Shown here one piece after another: positions 25,276 to 32,635 of a stretch of 64,000 nt of DNA (position 1 is the stretch's first letter; every line of letters begins with the position of its first letter). Position numbers and translations under genes: made by a program. The stretch is from contig NZ_CP119754.1 in the NCBI RefSeq assembly GCF_029319185.1, forward strand, positions 744,001 to 808,000, read 5' to 3'. The stretch is from Superficieibacter sp. HKU1 (GTDB lineage Bacteria; Pseudomonadota; Gammaproteobacteria; Enterobacterales; Enterobacteriaceae). The notes beneath the pieces are model-generated. The model had not been told where the DNA came from. It was given only the letters and a program-made list of their open reading frames with translations, and ran no database searches.

Positions 25276-26648
25276 GCCAGGTCTGGAGAAATGACGATCT
25301 TGAAGGCGCTGTTATCGGCGCGATTTGCCTGCGGGGTGCAGATCCAGAGGTACTGGATATCCTGTCACGCATGCCTGCGAGCGTTTTTTCGGTTCACCAG
25401 TACCGTGAAATTTATCGAGGAATTTGCGGACAGGCACGTAATGGGATTATTGATCCGTTACTACTTTGCGAGACACTTCCGGCACTGAGTGCGGTAATTA
25501 TGTCCGCATCAAATATTCCCTGGGCAAAATCAGCGCTGGGTTCATACGTATTAATCCTGATCCGTAATGCAGCAATCCGCGACGCTGAGAAAGCTATGAC
25601 AGAAGCGTTAGCAGCCATGCGTGAGGCTACCAATGGTGCTGCGGCAGTTGCGGCAATGGAGTCAGCAAAGCAGATTATGTCCGTCATTGATATCAATGGC
25701 GAAAGCGTGAACCCCGTTCATATTGATGAATTACTGCCTGAAGTCGTTTCACGTGTGGAAGCAAGAATGCAAGGGCTGGAAGAAGGGCGCTCGCTGCTTA
25801 CCGGCATTGAAGATCTGGATGTAAAAACTGGGGGTATTGATATCACCGATCTGGTGTTTATCGCTGCACGGCCTTCGATGGGCAAAACGGAGCTGGCGCT
25901 GGACATTATTGACAAAGTGTCTGAGCAGGGGCATGGCGTACTTTTTTTCAGCATGGAAATGGCCAATATTCAGATCGGCGAGCGTATGGTTTCCGCGGCT
26001 GGTGGAATGCCTGTTTCGCGTTTAAAAGCTGTTGACCGATTTGAAAATGAAGACTGGGCACGTCTCACGACAGGTGTAGCTCGCCTTACTGGACGTAATA
26101 TCTGGATGGTCGATGCCAACGATCTGACGGTAGAGCAAATTTCCCGTACCGCAACCCGCTGGAAAATGGCTCATCCGGAAATCGCGCTGGTGGTAGTAGA
26201 CTATCTGGCACTTATCAAAATCCAAAGCACAGCGCGGTACGATCTGGCTGTTGGCGACGTTTCCAAAGGACTCAAGCGCCTGGCGAAAGCGAACAAGACA
26301 CCTGTTATTGCGCTTAGCCAGCTTTCGCGCGGCGTTGAATCACGCCCGAACAAACGCCCAATGAACTCTGACCTTAAAAACTCCGGTGAAATTGAGGCCG
26401 ACGCTGACTTAATTATGATGCTCTATCGTGACGAGGTCTATAACCCAGAATCTCCGGCAAAAGGTATCGCTGAGATCAACATCACCAAACAGCGAAATGG
26501 CGAGCTGGGCACAGTGTATCGCCGGTTCTTCAACGGTCATTTCCTCCCTATCGATCAGGATGAGGCAAAAGCCAGAACTGCGCCACAAGTAAGGGCTCAG
26601 GCGCGTCGCTATTCGAAAGGGAGCCAGTCGACATATGCAGATTTTTAA
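25272..26648 (+). CDS. Phage replicative helicase, DnaB family
   Basis: 458 residues, similar in class to P22 gp12. An N-terminal DnaB domain (residues 5-100) precedes the RecA-like core with Walker A IAARPSMGKTE (around 200), Walker B IALVVVDYLALI and ALSQLSRGVESRPNKRPMNS. Unwinds the fork with help of the upstream loader. The stop region overlaps rusA by 14 bases. Confidence 0.94.
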   Translation: MSQVWRNDDLEGAVIGAICLRGADPEVLDILSRMPASVFSVHQYREIYRGICGQARNGIIDPLLLCETLPALSAVIMSASNIPWAKSALGSYVLILIRNAAIRDAEKAMTEALAAMREATNGAAAVAAMESAKQIMSVIDINGESVNPVHIDELLPEVVSRVEARMQGLEEGRSLLTGIEDLDVKTGGIDITDLVFIAARPSMGKTELALDIIDKVSEQGHGVLFFSMEMANIQIGERMVSAAGGMPVSRLKAVDRFENEDWARLTTGVARLTGRNIWMVDANDLTVEQISRTATRWKMAHPEIALVVVDYLALIKIQSTARYDLAVGDVSKGLKRLAKANKTPVIALSQLSRGVESRPNKRPMNSDLKNSGEIEADADLIMMLYRDEVYNPESPAKGIAEINITKQRNGELGTVYRRFFNGHFLPIDQDEAKARTAPQVRAQARRYSKGSQSTYADF

Positions 26649-27000
26649 TATTATTCCAATGGGTAAGCCGCGCATGACGCGTGCAGATAAATGGAAAAAA
26701 CGGGATGTGGTTCTGCGCTACCGGGCTTTTTGCGATGAAGTTCGCCTGAACGGGCTGGTGATGCCGGAAACTGGCGGGCACATCACATTTGTCATTCCCA
26801 TGCCTGCCAGCTGGAGCCAGAAGAAACGCGCAGCGATGAAAGGTCAGGCGCACCAGCAAAAGCCCGATGCAGACAACATGCTCAAGGCACTTATGGATGC
26901 TCTGTTTACAGATGATGCACATATCTGGGCTGTGCGGGTAACCAAGCGCTGGGGTGAGACAGGGCAGATTTTAATTTCAACAAATGAGAGGGCGGCCTAA
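26635..27000 (+). CDS. rusA: RusA-type Holliday junction resolvase
   Basis: 121 residues. Catalytic acidic residues sit in KPDADNMLKALMDALFTDDA (equivalents of Asp70, Asp72 and Asp91). Resolves four-way junctions before packaging or recombination. The start lies within the helicase gene; the stop TAA shares a base with the next ATG. Confidence 0.93.
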   Translation: MQIFNIIPMGKPRMTRADKWKKRDVVLRYRAFCDEVRLNGLVMPETGGHITFVIPMPASWSQKKRAAMKGQAHQQKPDADNMLKALMDALFTDDAHIWAVRVTKRWGETGQILISTNERAA

Positions 27001-27413
27001 TGCGTGATGTTCAGATGGTACTTGAACGCTGGGGAGTATGGGCAGCAAGCGGAAAAGGAAATATCGGCTATCCACGCATTGCGGCGGGCCTTTCTAGCCT
27101 GCTTCCTGCCAGCAGGGCCGGGCGTCCGTCATGCTGTGATGATGACGGGATGTTTATCAACGAGGCAATGATCCGCCTCAGAAAGCACGATGAATACCTT
27201 TGTGCGCTGCTTGAATGGCATTACATCGAAAATATGACGTTGCGAGCAATGGCCGCCAAACTGGGTATTTCCCATAATCACGTTTCAGTGCGCCTGCAGT
27301 CGGCGGAAAGCTTTATTCAGGGATGCTTGTGCACTCTCGATATCAAGCTTGAGATGGACCGGGAATGCCGAAAAGAAAATGTTCTTCCAGTGAGGCTTAA
27401 AAGGGTTGTGTAA
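27000..27413 (+). CDS. Q: Late antiterminator Q (phage 82 type)
   Basis: 137 residues. Opens MRDVQMVLERWGVWAASGKG and carries a C-terminal HTH-like region (LRAMAAKLGISHNHVSVRLQ), features of the Q82 family. Expected to let RNA polymerase ignore the terminator at 27474 and the three in the repeat RNA cluster, giving lysis and late genes. Confidence 0.9.
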   Translation: MRDVQMVLERWGVWAASGKGNIGYPRIAAGLSSLLPASRAGRPSCCDDDGMFINEAMIRLRKHDEYLCALLEWHYIENMTLRAMAAKLGISHNHVSVRLQSAESFIQGCLCTLDIKLEMDRECRKENVLPVRLKRVV

Positions 27414-27473
27414 TTACAAAACCGCAATTATTCTGCTATGAGTTGTCACACGGCAATAACGCATAACATCAAA

Positions 27474-27495
27474 ACCTCGCTTCGGCGGGGTTTTT
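27474..27495 (+). terminator. tR'-type terminator after Q
   Basis: ACCTCGC-TTCG-GCGGGGT followed by TTTT. A UUCG tetraloop makes it strong. Placed directly after Q it is the likely target of Q antitermination. A -10-like TATGAG lies at 27437-27442. Confidence 0.85.
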
Positions 27496-27513
27496 GCATT
27501 TCAGGGGAAATGT

Positions 27514-27750
27514 ATGCAGCAACCTTATCTTTTCAACCCAGGAATGAATACTGAAGAGCTTGAGCAATGGCTTTCTCAACAGCGACTGCATGTCGCCTGT
27601 TACAACAATCTGCTCAAAGAAAAAGCCGCTCTTGAAGAGCGGCTAAATGAAGTGAATGACTCTATTGAGAAGCTTTCATCTTTAGGTTTTGAAGGTGAAT
27701 TGAGTTTTCCATGTAGTCCCAGTCCTTCTCCGGCAAATGCTCAAAAGTAA
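27514..27750 (+). CDS. Small coiled-coil phage protein, unknown
   Basis: 78 residues with a leucine/glutamate-rich helix (NLLKEKAALEERLNEVNDSI). AGGGG upstream of ATG 27514. The last 89 bases overlap the oppositely oriented gene at 27662. No recognised family. Confidence 0.6.
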   Translation: MQQPYLFNPGMNTEELEQWLSQQRLHVACYNNLLKEKAALEERLNEVNDSIEKLSSLGFEGELSFPCSPSPSPANAQK

Positions 27751-28120
27751 CTGAGAAGTTAGGCAGTTCTAAAATTTTTAATGCCGACTGTGCTTCATCA
27801 GTGAGATTTTCAATTTTTATTTCATCCTGAATAACAAACAGGGAATCCTCAAAAGATAATTTCCTTATATCTCCTGGAAACCACCTGGTCTTCATAAAAA
27901 TCAGATGATGCAACGCAGCTGGTCCCTCAAGAGGGTTGAAAATAGTTGCATGCTTGAGTCTGTGCTGATGAAGAATCATTTCAAGAATGTATATCAGTGC
28001 CGTTCTATTACGGATCTGGTTATCCTGGGTACTGTCTTTGTAATATGCTGATGGAGACATGTTCCTGTTGTTGCAAACCCGCATTCGAATGACTTGTAGC
28101 AGATTGTCGTAATCGGACAT
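27662..28120 (-). CDS. Antisense-oriented moron, unknown, 152 aa
   Basis: Encoded against the late transcript and AT-rich relative to the neighbours, so probably a lysogen-expressed cargo gene. Sequence MSDYDNLLQVIRMRVCNNRN ... FEHLPEKDWDYMENSI shows no domain I can name. A TAAGGAACC sequence precedes its ATG on the minus strand. Its 3' end is complementary to the 3' end of the gene at 27514. Confidence 0.7.
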   Translation of the reverse strand: MSDYDNLLQVIRMRVCNNRNMSPSAYYKDSTQDNQIRNRTALIYILEMILHQHRLKHATIFNPLEGPAALHHLIFMKTRWFPGDIRKLSFEDSLFVIQDEIKIENLTDEAQSALKILELPNFSVTFEHLPEKDWDYMENSIHLQNLKMKASQ

Positions 28121-28295
28121 TATGGTTCCTTAATGGTGTATGTATTGGCAAATCCACAATACCAGAGCATAAAAACAGCCGCTATCGTATGGCTTTTATT
28201 ATGGGGCTCGCTTAGGCGGGCCGCTCCGTACCAGTAAGCGGAAATTTGACGCCATCGACATTGACGAAATCCGTTTCTCGGCTGTTAATTAGTGA

Positions 28296-28400
28296 GTGGT
28301 GAATCCCCCTATGCGGAGGGGCTACCAGTAAGGTCATTGATTATTCAACATCGCGGATCTGCTGACTGGGGCAGATCCACCGGGAGGCACCCGGCACCAC
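28296..28400 (+). ncRNA. Structured late-leader RNA, copy 1
   Basis: Ends GTGGTG / CACCAC can pair as a closing stem. Inside are CCCCCT-ATGC-GGAGGGG and CCGGG-AGGCA-CCCGG hairpins, giving a likely three-way junction with a variable middle (here GGATCTGC ... GCAGATCC, a third hairpin). Conserved ends and stem-preserving variation argue for RNA function. The family may be one of the Hfq-linked prophage RNAs between Q and lysis genes, but I cannot confirm which. Confidence 0.7.
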
Positions 28401-28442
28401 ATACCAATTACATCGACAGTCATATTTGCTTTGCTACTTCTG

Positions 28443-28467
28443 GCCTGCTTTTACAAGCAGGCTTTTT
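28443..28467 (+). terminator. Terminator after RNA copy 1
   Basis: GCCTGCTT-TTAC-AAGCAGGC followed by TTTTT. Confidence 0.85.
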
Positions 28468-28552
28468 AGCCATCTTTAACACATCGTGCGGTAGGGTGCC
28501 TTTTTTAGCCTCATAAACAGGCGATTACAGCGAAATGGGATAAGATTCTTTT

Positions 28553-28668
28553 GTGGTGAATCCCCCTAAGCGGAGGGGCGTATCAGCATCTATGGCTGTT
28601 TATTGTTCGTTATCAGAACGCAAGTTCAAGTTGCTGGCTAGGACTTACCGGGAGGCACCCGGCACCAC
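28553..28668 (+). ncRNA. Structured late-leader RNA, copy 2
   Basis: Same outer stem and both hairpins as copy 1 (CCCCCT-AAGC-GGAGGGG; CCGGG-AGGCA-CCCGG). The middle differs: AACGCAAGTTCAAGTTGCTGG resembles copy 3, not copy 1, so copies 2 and 3 are the closer pair. GATAAGATTCTTTT directly precedes it and may be a -10 region. Confidence 0.72.
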
Positions 28669-28696
28669 GCTCATCTTGGTAATAAAAAACCCTTTT

Positions 28697-28724
28697 GCCT
28701 GCTTTTACGAGCAGGCTTTTTTTT
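28697..28724 (+). terminator. Terminator after RNA copy 2
   Basis: GCCTGC-TTTTACGA-GCAGGC followed by eight T. Confidence 0.87.
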
Positions 28725-28809
28725 AGCCATCATTGACATATTGTGCGATAGAGTGCCGTTTATATCCTCAAAAACAGGCGATTACAGCGAAACGGTATAA
28801 GATTCTTTT

Positions 28810-28923
28810 GTGGTGAATCCCCCTGAGCGGAGGGGCGTAATCAGCAACCGGTTAACAGTAAGACAACCTAACACGCAAGTTTCAGTCGCTGGCTCGAACT
28901 TACCGGGAGGCACCCGGCACCAC
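28810..28923 (+). ncRNA. Structured late-leader RNA, copy 3
   Basis: Third copy with GTGGTG / CACCAC, CCCCCT-GAGC-GGAGGGG and the CCGGG-AGGCA-CCCGG hairpin. The middle includes ACACGCAAGTTTCAGTCGCTGG, alike to copy 2. A GTATAAGATTCTTTT sequence precedes it, as for copy 2. Confidence 0.72.
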
Positions 28924-28945
28924 AAGCCAAAAAAATATCTCACAA

Positions 28946-28968
28946 GCCTGCAGTGCAGGCTTTTTTTT
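28946..28968 (+). terminator. Terminator after RNA copy 3, before holin
   Basis: GCCTGC-AGT-GCAGGC followed by eight T. It must be read through (Q-dependent) for lysis genes to be expressed. Confidence 0.87.
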
Positions 28969-29013
28969 ATCCATTTTCCCCTGAAACACTTCCCCCAAGC
29001 GGAGGTGAGAGAC

Positions 29014-29253
29014 ATGTCCCATATGAGCAAACTCGTAACCGGTGTCGCGCTCGGCACTTCCGGCGGCACCATCCTGAACGGTGTTCTGACAAAACTGAGC
29101 CCTGATGAATGGAGTGCCGTCGGCGTGCTGGCTGGTATCGCGGGCATTGTCATCACCGGGCTTATTAACTGGTACTTCAAACGAAAGGTCGCCAATGCCC
29201 AGGTCAGGGCGCTGGAGAAATACGGCCCGACGGTAAAAGTTGGAGATGACTGA
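29014..29253 (+). CDS. S: Pinholin, phage 21 S type, possible dual start
   Basis: 79 residues with two membrane segments (VALGTSGGTILNGVL; VGVLAGIAGIVITGLINWYF). It begins MSHMSKLVTG; Met1 and Met4 mirror MKSMDK of S21, where the long and short products act as antiholin and pinholin. GGAGGTGAG precedes ATG 29014. Pinholins depolarise the membrane and release the SAR endolysin encoded next. Confidence 0.9.
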   Translation: MSHMSKLVTGVALGTSGGTILNGVLTKLSPDEWSAVGVLAGIAGIVITGLINWYFKRKVANAQVRALEKYGPTVKVGDD

Positions 29254-29254
29254 T

Positions 29255-29758
29255 ATGCCAATGACCAGCAGTCTGCGTAATAAACTCATCGCTGCTGCGG
29301 GCGGCGGTGCGATGCTCATCGCCACTATTTTTCTTGGTGGTCATGACGGTGTGGAAGGGCGAAAGTATGTAGCCTACAAAGATGTGGCGGGTGTCTGGAG
29401 TGTGTGCGACGGTCACACCGGGCGCGATATCGTCCGGCACAAAACCTATACCGACAGGGAATGTGATGCCCTGCTGTGGAAAGACCTGCAACCGGCAAAG
29501 CGCACCGTTGATCAGCTGGTAAAGGTGCCGGTGGGCGAGTATCAGCGCGCCGCGCTCTACAGCTTTGTGTTTAACGTCGGCTCTGATGCGTTTTCTAAAT
29601 CCACTTTGCTGCGGAAACTCAATAAGGGCGACCATGCCGGTGCGTGCGAAGAGATGCGCCGCTGGGTTTACGCTGGTGGCATGAAATGGAAGGGACTGCA
29701 GAACCGGCGCGAGATGGAGCGTTCCATGTGCCTGGCGGAAGGTGAAAATGACCTTTAA
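29255..29758 (+). CDS. R: SAR endolysin (lysozyme, GH24), R21 type
   Basis: 167 residues from ATG 29255, one base after the holin stop. An N-terminal signal-anchor-release segment (LIAAAGGGAMLIATIFLGG) exports it. Catalytic residues follow: Glu34, Asp43 and position 49, where phage 21 R has Thr50 and this protein has Ser. The rest (GALYSFV-type RAALYSFVFNVGSDAFSKST, RRWVYAGGMKWKGLQNRRE) is typical lysozyme. Activated when membrane potential collapses. Confidence 0.93.
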   Translation: MPMTSSLRNKLIAAAGGGAMLIATIFLGGHDGVEGRKYVAYKDVAGVWSVCDGHTGRDIVRHKTYTDRECDALLWKDLQPAKRTVDQLVKVPVGEYQRAALYSFVFNVGSDAFSKSTLLRKLNKGDHAGACEEMRRWVYAGGMKWKGLQNRREMERSMCLAEGENDL

Positions 29759-30212
29759 AGCGAAACTTATCGGCGCGCTGGTTATCGCTGGCCTGCTGGT
29801 GGCGCTTGGCTGGGCGGTCAGTCACTACCGCGATAATGCCATTGCCTATAAAGAGCAGCGCGATAAAGCGAAGGGCGACCTGCTGCTGGCGAACGACACC
29901 ATTAATGATATGAAGGTGCGCCAGCGCGACGTCGCCGCACTCGATGCGAAATACTACGGAGAACTGGCAGATGCCAAAGCGACTATTGACCAGCTTGAAC
30001 GTGATGTTGCTGCTGGCCGTAAGCGGCTGCAACTCAACGCCACCTGCGGAGCGAACGGAGCGCCCGGCACCACCAGCGTGGATGATGGCACCGGCCCCCG
30101 ACTTACTGACGCCGCTGAACGGGATTATTTCACCCTCAGAGAGCGAATTGAAACTGTGACAAAGCAACTGACCGGGTTGCAGCAGTACGTTCGTGAGCAA
30201 TGTCTGCGATAA
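29748..30212 (+). CDS. Rz: Spanin inner-membrane subunit Rz
   Basis: 154 residues with one N-terminal membrane segment (LIGALVIAGLLVALGWAV) and a long periplasmic helix. ATG 29748 follows GGAAGGTG; the upstream GTG 29742 lies on that site. It overlaps the endolysin end and contains Rz1 in another frame. Fuses inner and outer membranes at lysis. Confidence 0.92.
   Translation: MTFKAKLIGALVIAGLLVALGWAVSHYRDNAIAYKEQRDKAKGDLLLANDTINDMKVRQRDVAALDAKYYGELADAKATIDQLERDVAAGRKRLQLNATCGANGAPGTTSVDDGTGPRLTDAAERDYFTLRERIETVTKQLTGLQQYVREQCLR
29971..30159 (+). CDS. Rz1: Spanin outer-membrane lipoprotein Rz1, nested in Rz
   Basis: 62 residues in a different frame within Rz. Signal MPKRLLTSLNVMLLLAVSGC ends in a lipobox with Cys20, followed by a proline-rich short mature part (NSTPPAERTERPAPPAW). 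Standard nested layout of lambdoid spanins. Confidence 0.92.
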   Translation: MPKRLLTSLNVMLLLAVSGCNSTPPAERTERPAPPAWMMAPAPDLLTPLNGIISPSESELKL

Positions 30213-30927
30213 AAGAAAGCCCTCATTAAGAGGGCAAGGGGCAGGAGTAATTCATTTTATGCTTTGACTAACGTTGACTGTGACTACTCAGTGACTGAAG
30301 CAATACACCTGGCAGTTGGCACAGCTTCGGTTGCCCTGGGCAGTAGCACGGAGAAAGTCTGGTTTAAGAGGCCTATGTGACAAGCGGGAAAAGATGCGAT
30401 TGGGATTAGTCCTGGTTCAGACGCAAAAAATTTCCCTTCCAAAGTGAAATCCAGGAACTTCAGAAGGGAGACCAAGTGGTCATCGTTACAAAGAACAAGT
30501 GAAGCATAAAGTAATCTGAGCAAATAGATACTGTTATTAAAAAATAAGCACGAACTGTATCTTTACTTTGTTAAATGAAACGCCGTTTGTATTAGTTTCT
30601 GATGGTTTATAGATACAGTTTTGAATTTTTCAGAGGTGAATAGTGAATGAAGTAGTTAAACGGTGAGACCGTCATTGCAAGCCGCAGTTATGATGCGGCC
30701 CCGAGTCTCCGCGTAAGAGCCAGCTTTACTTCTGGTAAGGGTTAATAAGAAAAGAAGTACTGGTTTCACCACGTGACAGCCAATCACGCACTGGTTTGAG
30801 CCAACGGGGAGCAGAGACGAACCGGGTTGACGAACTCAAGGGCATGAGCGCGGCCACTGCGAGAGTGTAGCTGGCATCACAAGGCGCATTTATGAGTGCG
30901 CCTGATGATGCTTATCAGTTTCCAAAA
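30213..30927. other. Gap after Rz, no supportable gene
   Basis: About 715 bases. Contains a GCCCTC-ATTAA-GAGGGC hairpin right after Rz (30219-30235, no T run) and an AGGCGCA / TGCGCCT hairpin at 30882-30903. The stretch 30655-30890 is GC-richer with several short inverted words but no tRNA fold. A minus-strand TTG-initiated frame at 30284-30523 lacks support. Confidence 0.5.
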
Positions 30928-31173
30928 TCAAAGCTGCGTTTTCAATTCCGAAGGGTTGTCGGATGGGGTGGCTTCTTCTGATGGCGTGGCGCTGAAGTCT
31001 TTAATGATTGCACATCCCCACCAGTTAATAATCAATGCCGCCACAGCGGTAAACAGCCATGGTATCTGTGAGCCTTCGAAGTATTGCTCGCTAATATAGT
31101 TACCGGTGGTAAAGCAGGTGAAGATGGTCGCACCGATAAACCATCCCTGAAAAAGATTGGTTTTCAAAGTCAT
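30928..31173 (-). CDS. Small membrane protein moron
   Basis: 81 residues with two hydrophobic segments (GWFIGATIFTCFTTGNYI; IPWLFTAVAALIINWWGCAI). GGGGAA lies upstream of ATG 31173. It is opposite to the late transcript in the place where lambda carries bor, so it is probably expressed in the lysogen. No family recognised. Confidence 0.65.
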   Translation of the reverse strand: MTLKTNLFQGWFIGATIFTCFTTGNYISEQYFEGSQIPWLFTAVAALIINWWGCAIIKDFSATPSEEATPSDNPSELKTQL

Positions 31174-31533
31174 GATAGTTCCCCATTGGTAAGAGGTGCC
31201 AATATCTCTCTATGTACAACGGAAAGCAATCATCTCATAACATCTGCTTATGTATTTGTTTTGAACTCAACTTGCGCATAGCGGGGCTTTTTTATGCACA
31301 GCGTACGCGAGCATCGAAAAGATACTTTAATGAGCATTCCGGGAAAAGTGGCTTGAGCAACTGTATAAAATCAGCGATACGTTAACCACATCGCAAAAAA
31401 AGATAAACCACATCTTCCGACTTTTTATAAGATAACTAAACTGGAATGATGCAATAATTTCACATATTTCATTACAATCAGAAAGATGCTCCATACAGTC
31501 GCGATTGTTGACAAAAGGGACTCGCTTAACTCA
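31174..31533. other. Gap before acyltransferase; left copy of a degenerate direct repeat
   Basis: About 360 AT-rich bases. From 31281 the sequence GCGGGGCTTTTTTATGC and roughly 60 further diverged bases recur after the acyltransferase gene from 32512. Promoter-like AT-rich DNA lies at 31420-31480. Confidence 0.5.
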
Positions 31534-32466
31534 ATGACCAGATTGCCAGAATTTTCGCTTTCTTTCTTTCGCCCCCGCTACTGGCTGTTATGGCTTGGAA
31601 TACTCATTCTTCGCTGTCTTGTTCTGCTTCCTTACCCTCTTTTATGCCGGATCGGATGTGGTCTGGGTAGACTGGGTCTGCGAATAATGTCACGCCGCGT
31701 AAACATTGCGCGCAGAAACCTGGAGCTTTGCTTTCCCGATCTGGCAAAAGATGAGCAGGAAAAACTGCTCATCAAAAATTTTGAGTCAGTCGGTATGGGG
31801 GTCATTGAAACAGGTATGGCTTGGTTCTGGTCCGATGCAAGAATACGTAAATGGTTTACGGTTACGGGCTATGAGCATATGGAAAAAGCCCGGTCGGGTC
31901 AGCGTGGAGTGCTTCTCATTGGTATGCACTTCCTGACGCTTGAGCTTGGTGCACGTATTTTCGGTATGCTTAATCCTGGAATTGGTGTTTACAGGCCAAA
32001 CAACAATGCGTTGTTTGACTGGTTACAGACACGCGGTCGTCTGCGTTCTAATAAAACGATGCTGGACCGCTATGATCTGAAGGGAATGATTCGAGCCCTT
32101 AAGCAGGATGAAATCATCTGGTATGCGCCAGACCATGACTATGGTGCGCAGAACAGTGTATTTGTGCCATTTTTCCAGGTCCCTGATGCTGCAACGACAG
32201 CAGGTAGCTACATGCTTGTCAGAGGTGCTCGTCCGGCGGTAGTTCCATTTGTTCCGCGACGCCTGCCAGATCAGAAAGGATATGAGCTGATTATTTTAGC
32301 GGATATCAGTGAAGAACTGGCTGGCAGGGAAAAGGAGTTTGTCGCCACGAGAATGAATCAGACAATTGAAGAGGCAATCAGGTTAGCACCGGAGCAATAT
32401 ATGTGGTTGCATCGTCGATTTAAGACCCGTCCTCCTGGAAGAGAATCTTTTTACAGTAAAAAATGA
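31534..32466 (+). CDS. Phage-borne lipid A lauroyl acyltransferase, LpxL-like
   Basis: 310 residues, LpxL/LpxP family of Kdo2-lipid IVA late acyltransferases. The catalytic HX4E is His132-Glu137 (MHFLTLE), at the same numbers as in E. coli LpxL. Other family marks are RNLELCFPDL, VGMGVIETGMAWFW, YRPNNNALFDWLQTRGRLRS, WYAPDHDYG and QYMWLHRRFKTRP. ATG 31534 (MTRLPEFS) is chosen by likeness to LpxL MTNLPKFS; a 326-residue version from 31486 lacks support. Located between lysis genes and cos, a cargo site. It probably alters lipid A acylation in lysogens, which could change LPS-dependent phage adsorption (inference). Confidence 0.92.
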   Translation: MTRLPEFSLSFFRPRYWLLWLGILILRCLVLLPYPLLCRIGCGLGRLGLRIMSRRVNIARRNLELCFPDLAKDEQEKLLIKNFESVGMGVIETGMAWFWSDARIRKWFTVTGYEHMEKARSGQRGVLLIGMHFLTLELGARIFGMLNPGIGVYRPNNNALFDWLQTRGRLRSNKTMLDRYDLKGMIRALKQDEIIWYAPDHDYGAQNSVFVPFFQVPDAATTAGSYMLVRGARPAVVPFVPRRLPDQKGYELIILADISEELAGREKEFVATRMNQTIEEAIRLAPEQYMWLHRRFKTRPPGRESFYSKK

Positions 32467-32500
32467 GCATGGTTTGGTCAACCCAGGCTAAACGATAGCA

Positions 32501-32525
32501 GCCCTGCATATGCGGGGCTTTTTTA
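32501..32525 (+). terminator. Terminator after acyltransferase
   Basis: GCCCTGCA-TA-TGCGGGGC followed by six T. Its right half starts the right copy of the direct repeat. Confidence 0.8.
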
Positions 32526-32635
32526 TGCGTATCGCACGCGCACCAACGAGACACTTTCAGCAGTGAGCCTGGGGAAACCGCTTGTCTCGGGCGGCTTTCC
32601 CGTGCGACAGGCTCACATTTAAAAGGAACAAAATA

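Larger units (their letters stand above)
28121..29013. other. Late leader without protein genes; RNA repeat cluster
   Basis: About 890 bases with no supportable coding frame. It is filled by three copies of a structured element, each followed by an intrinsic terminator, with about 90 bases of related linker (ending in GATAAGATTCTTTT or GTATAAGATTCTTTT) between copies. Confidence 0.85.

Noticed and set aside
28121..29013. Possible CRISPR array, because of regular repeats
   Set aside because: Only three copies of about 105-115 bases with internal hairpins and terminators; no short repeat/spacer pattern and no cas genes.
30284..30523. 79-codon minus-strand frame after Rz
   Set aside because: It begins with TTG without a ribosome site and shows no family likeness; treated as chance.
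30655..30900. Possible tRNA or structured RNA after Rz
   Set aside because: Short inverted words are present, but no cloverleaf, no CCA and no clear terminator could be drawn.
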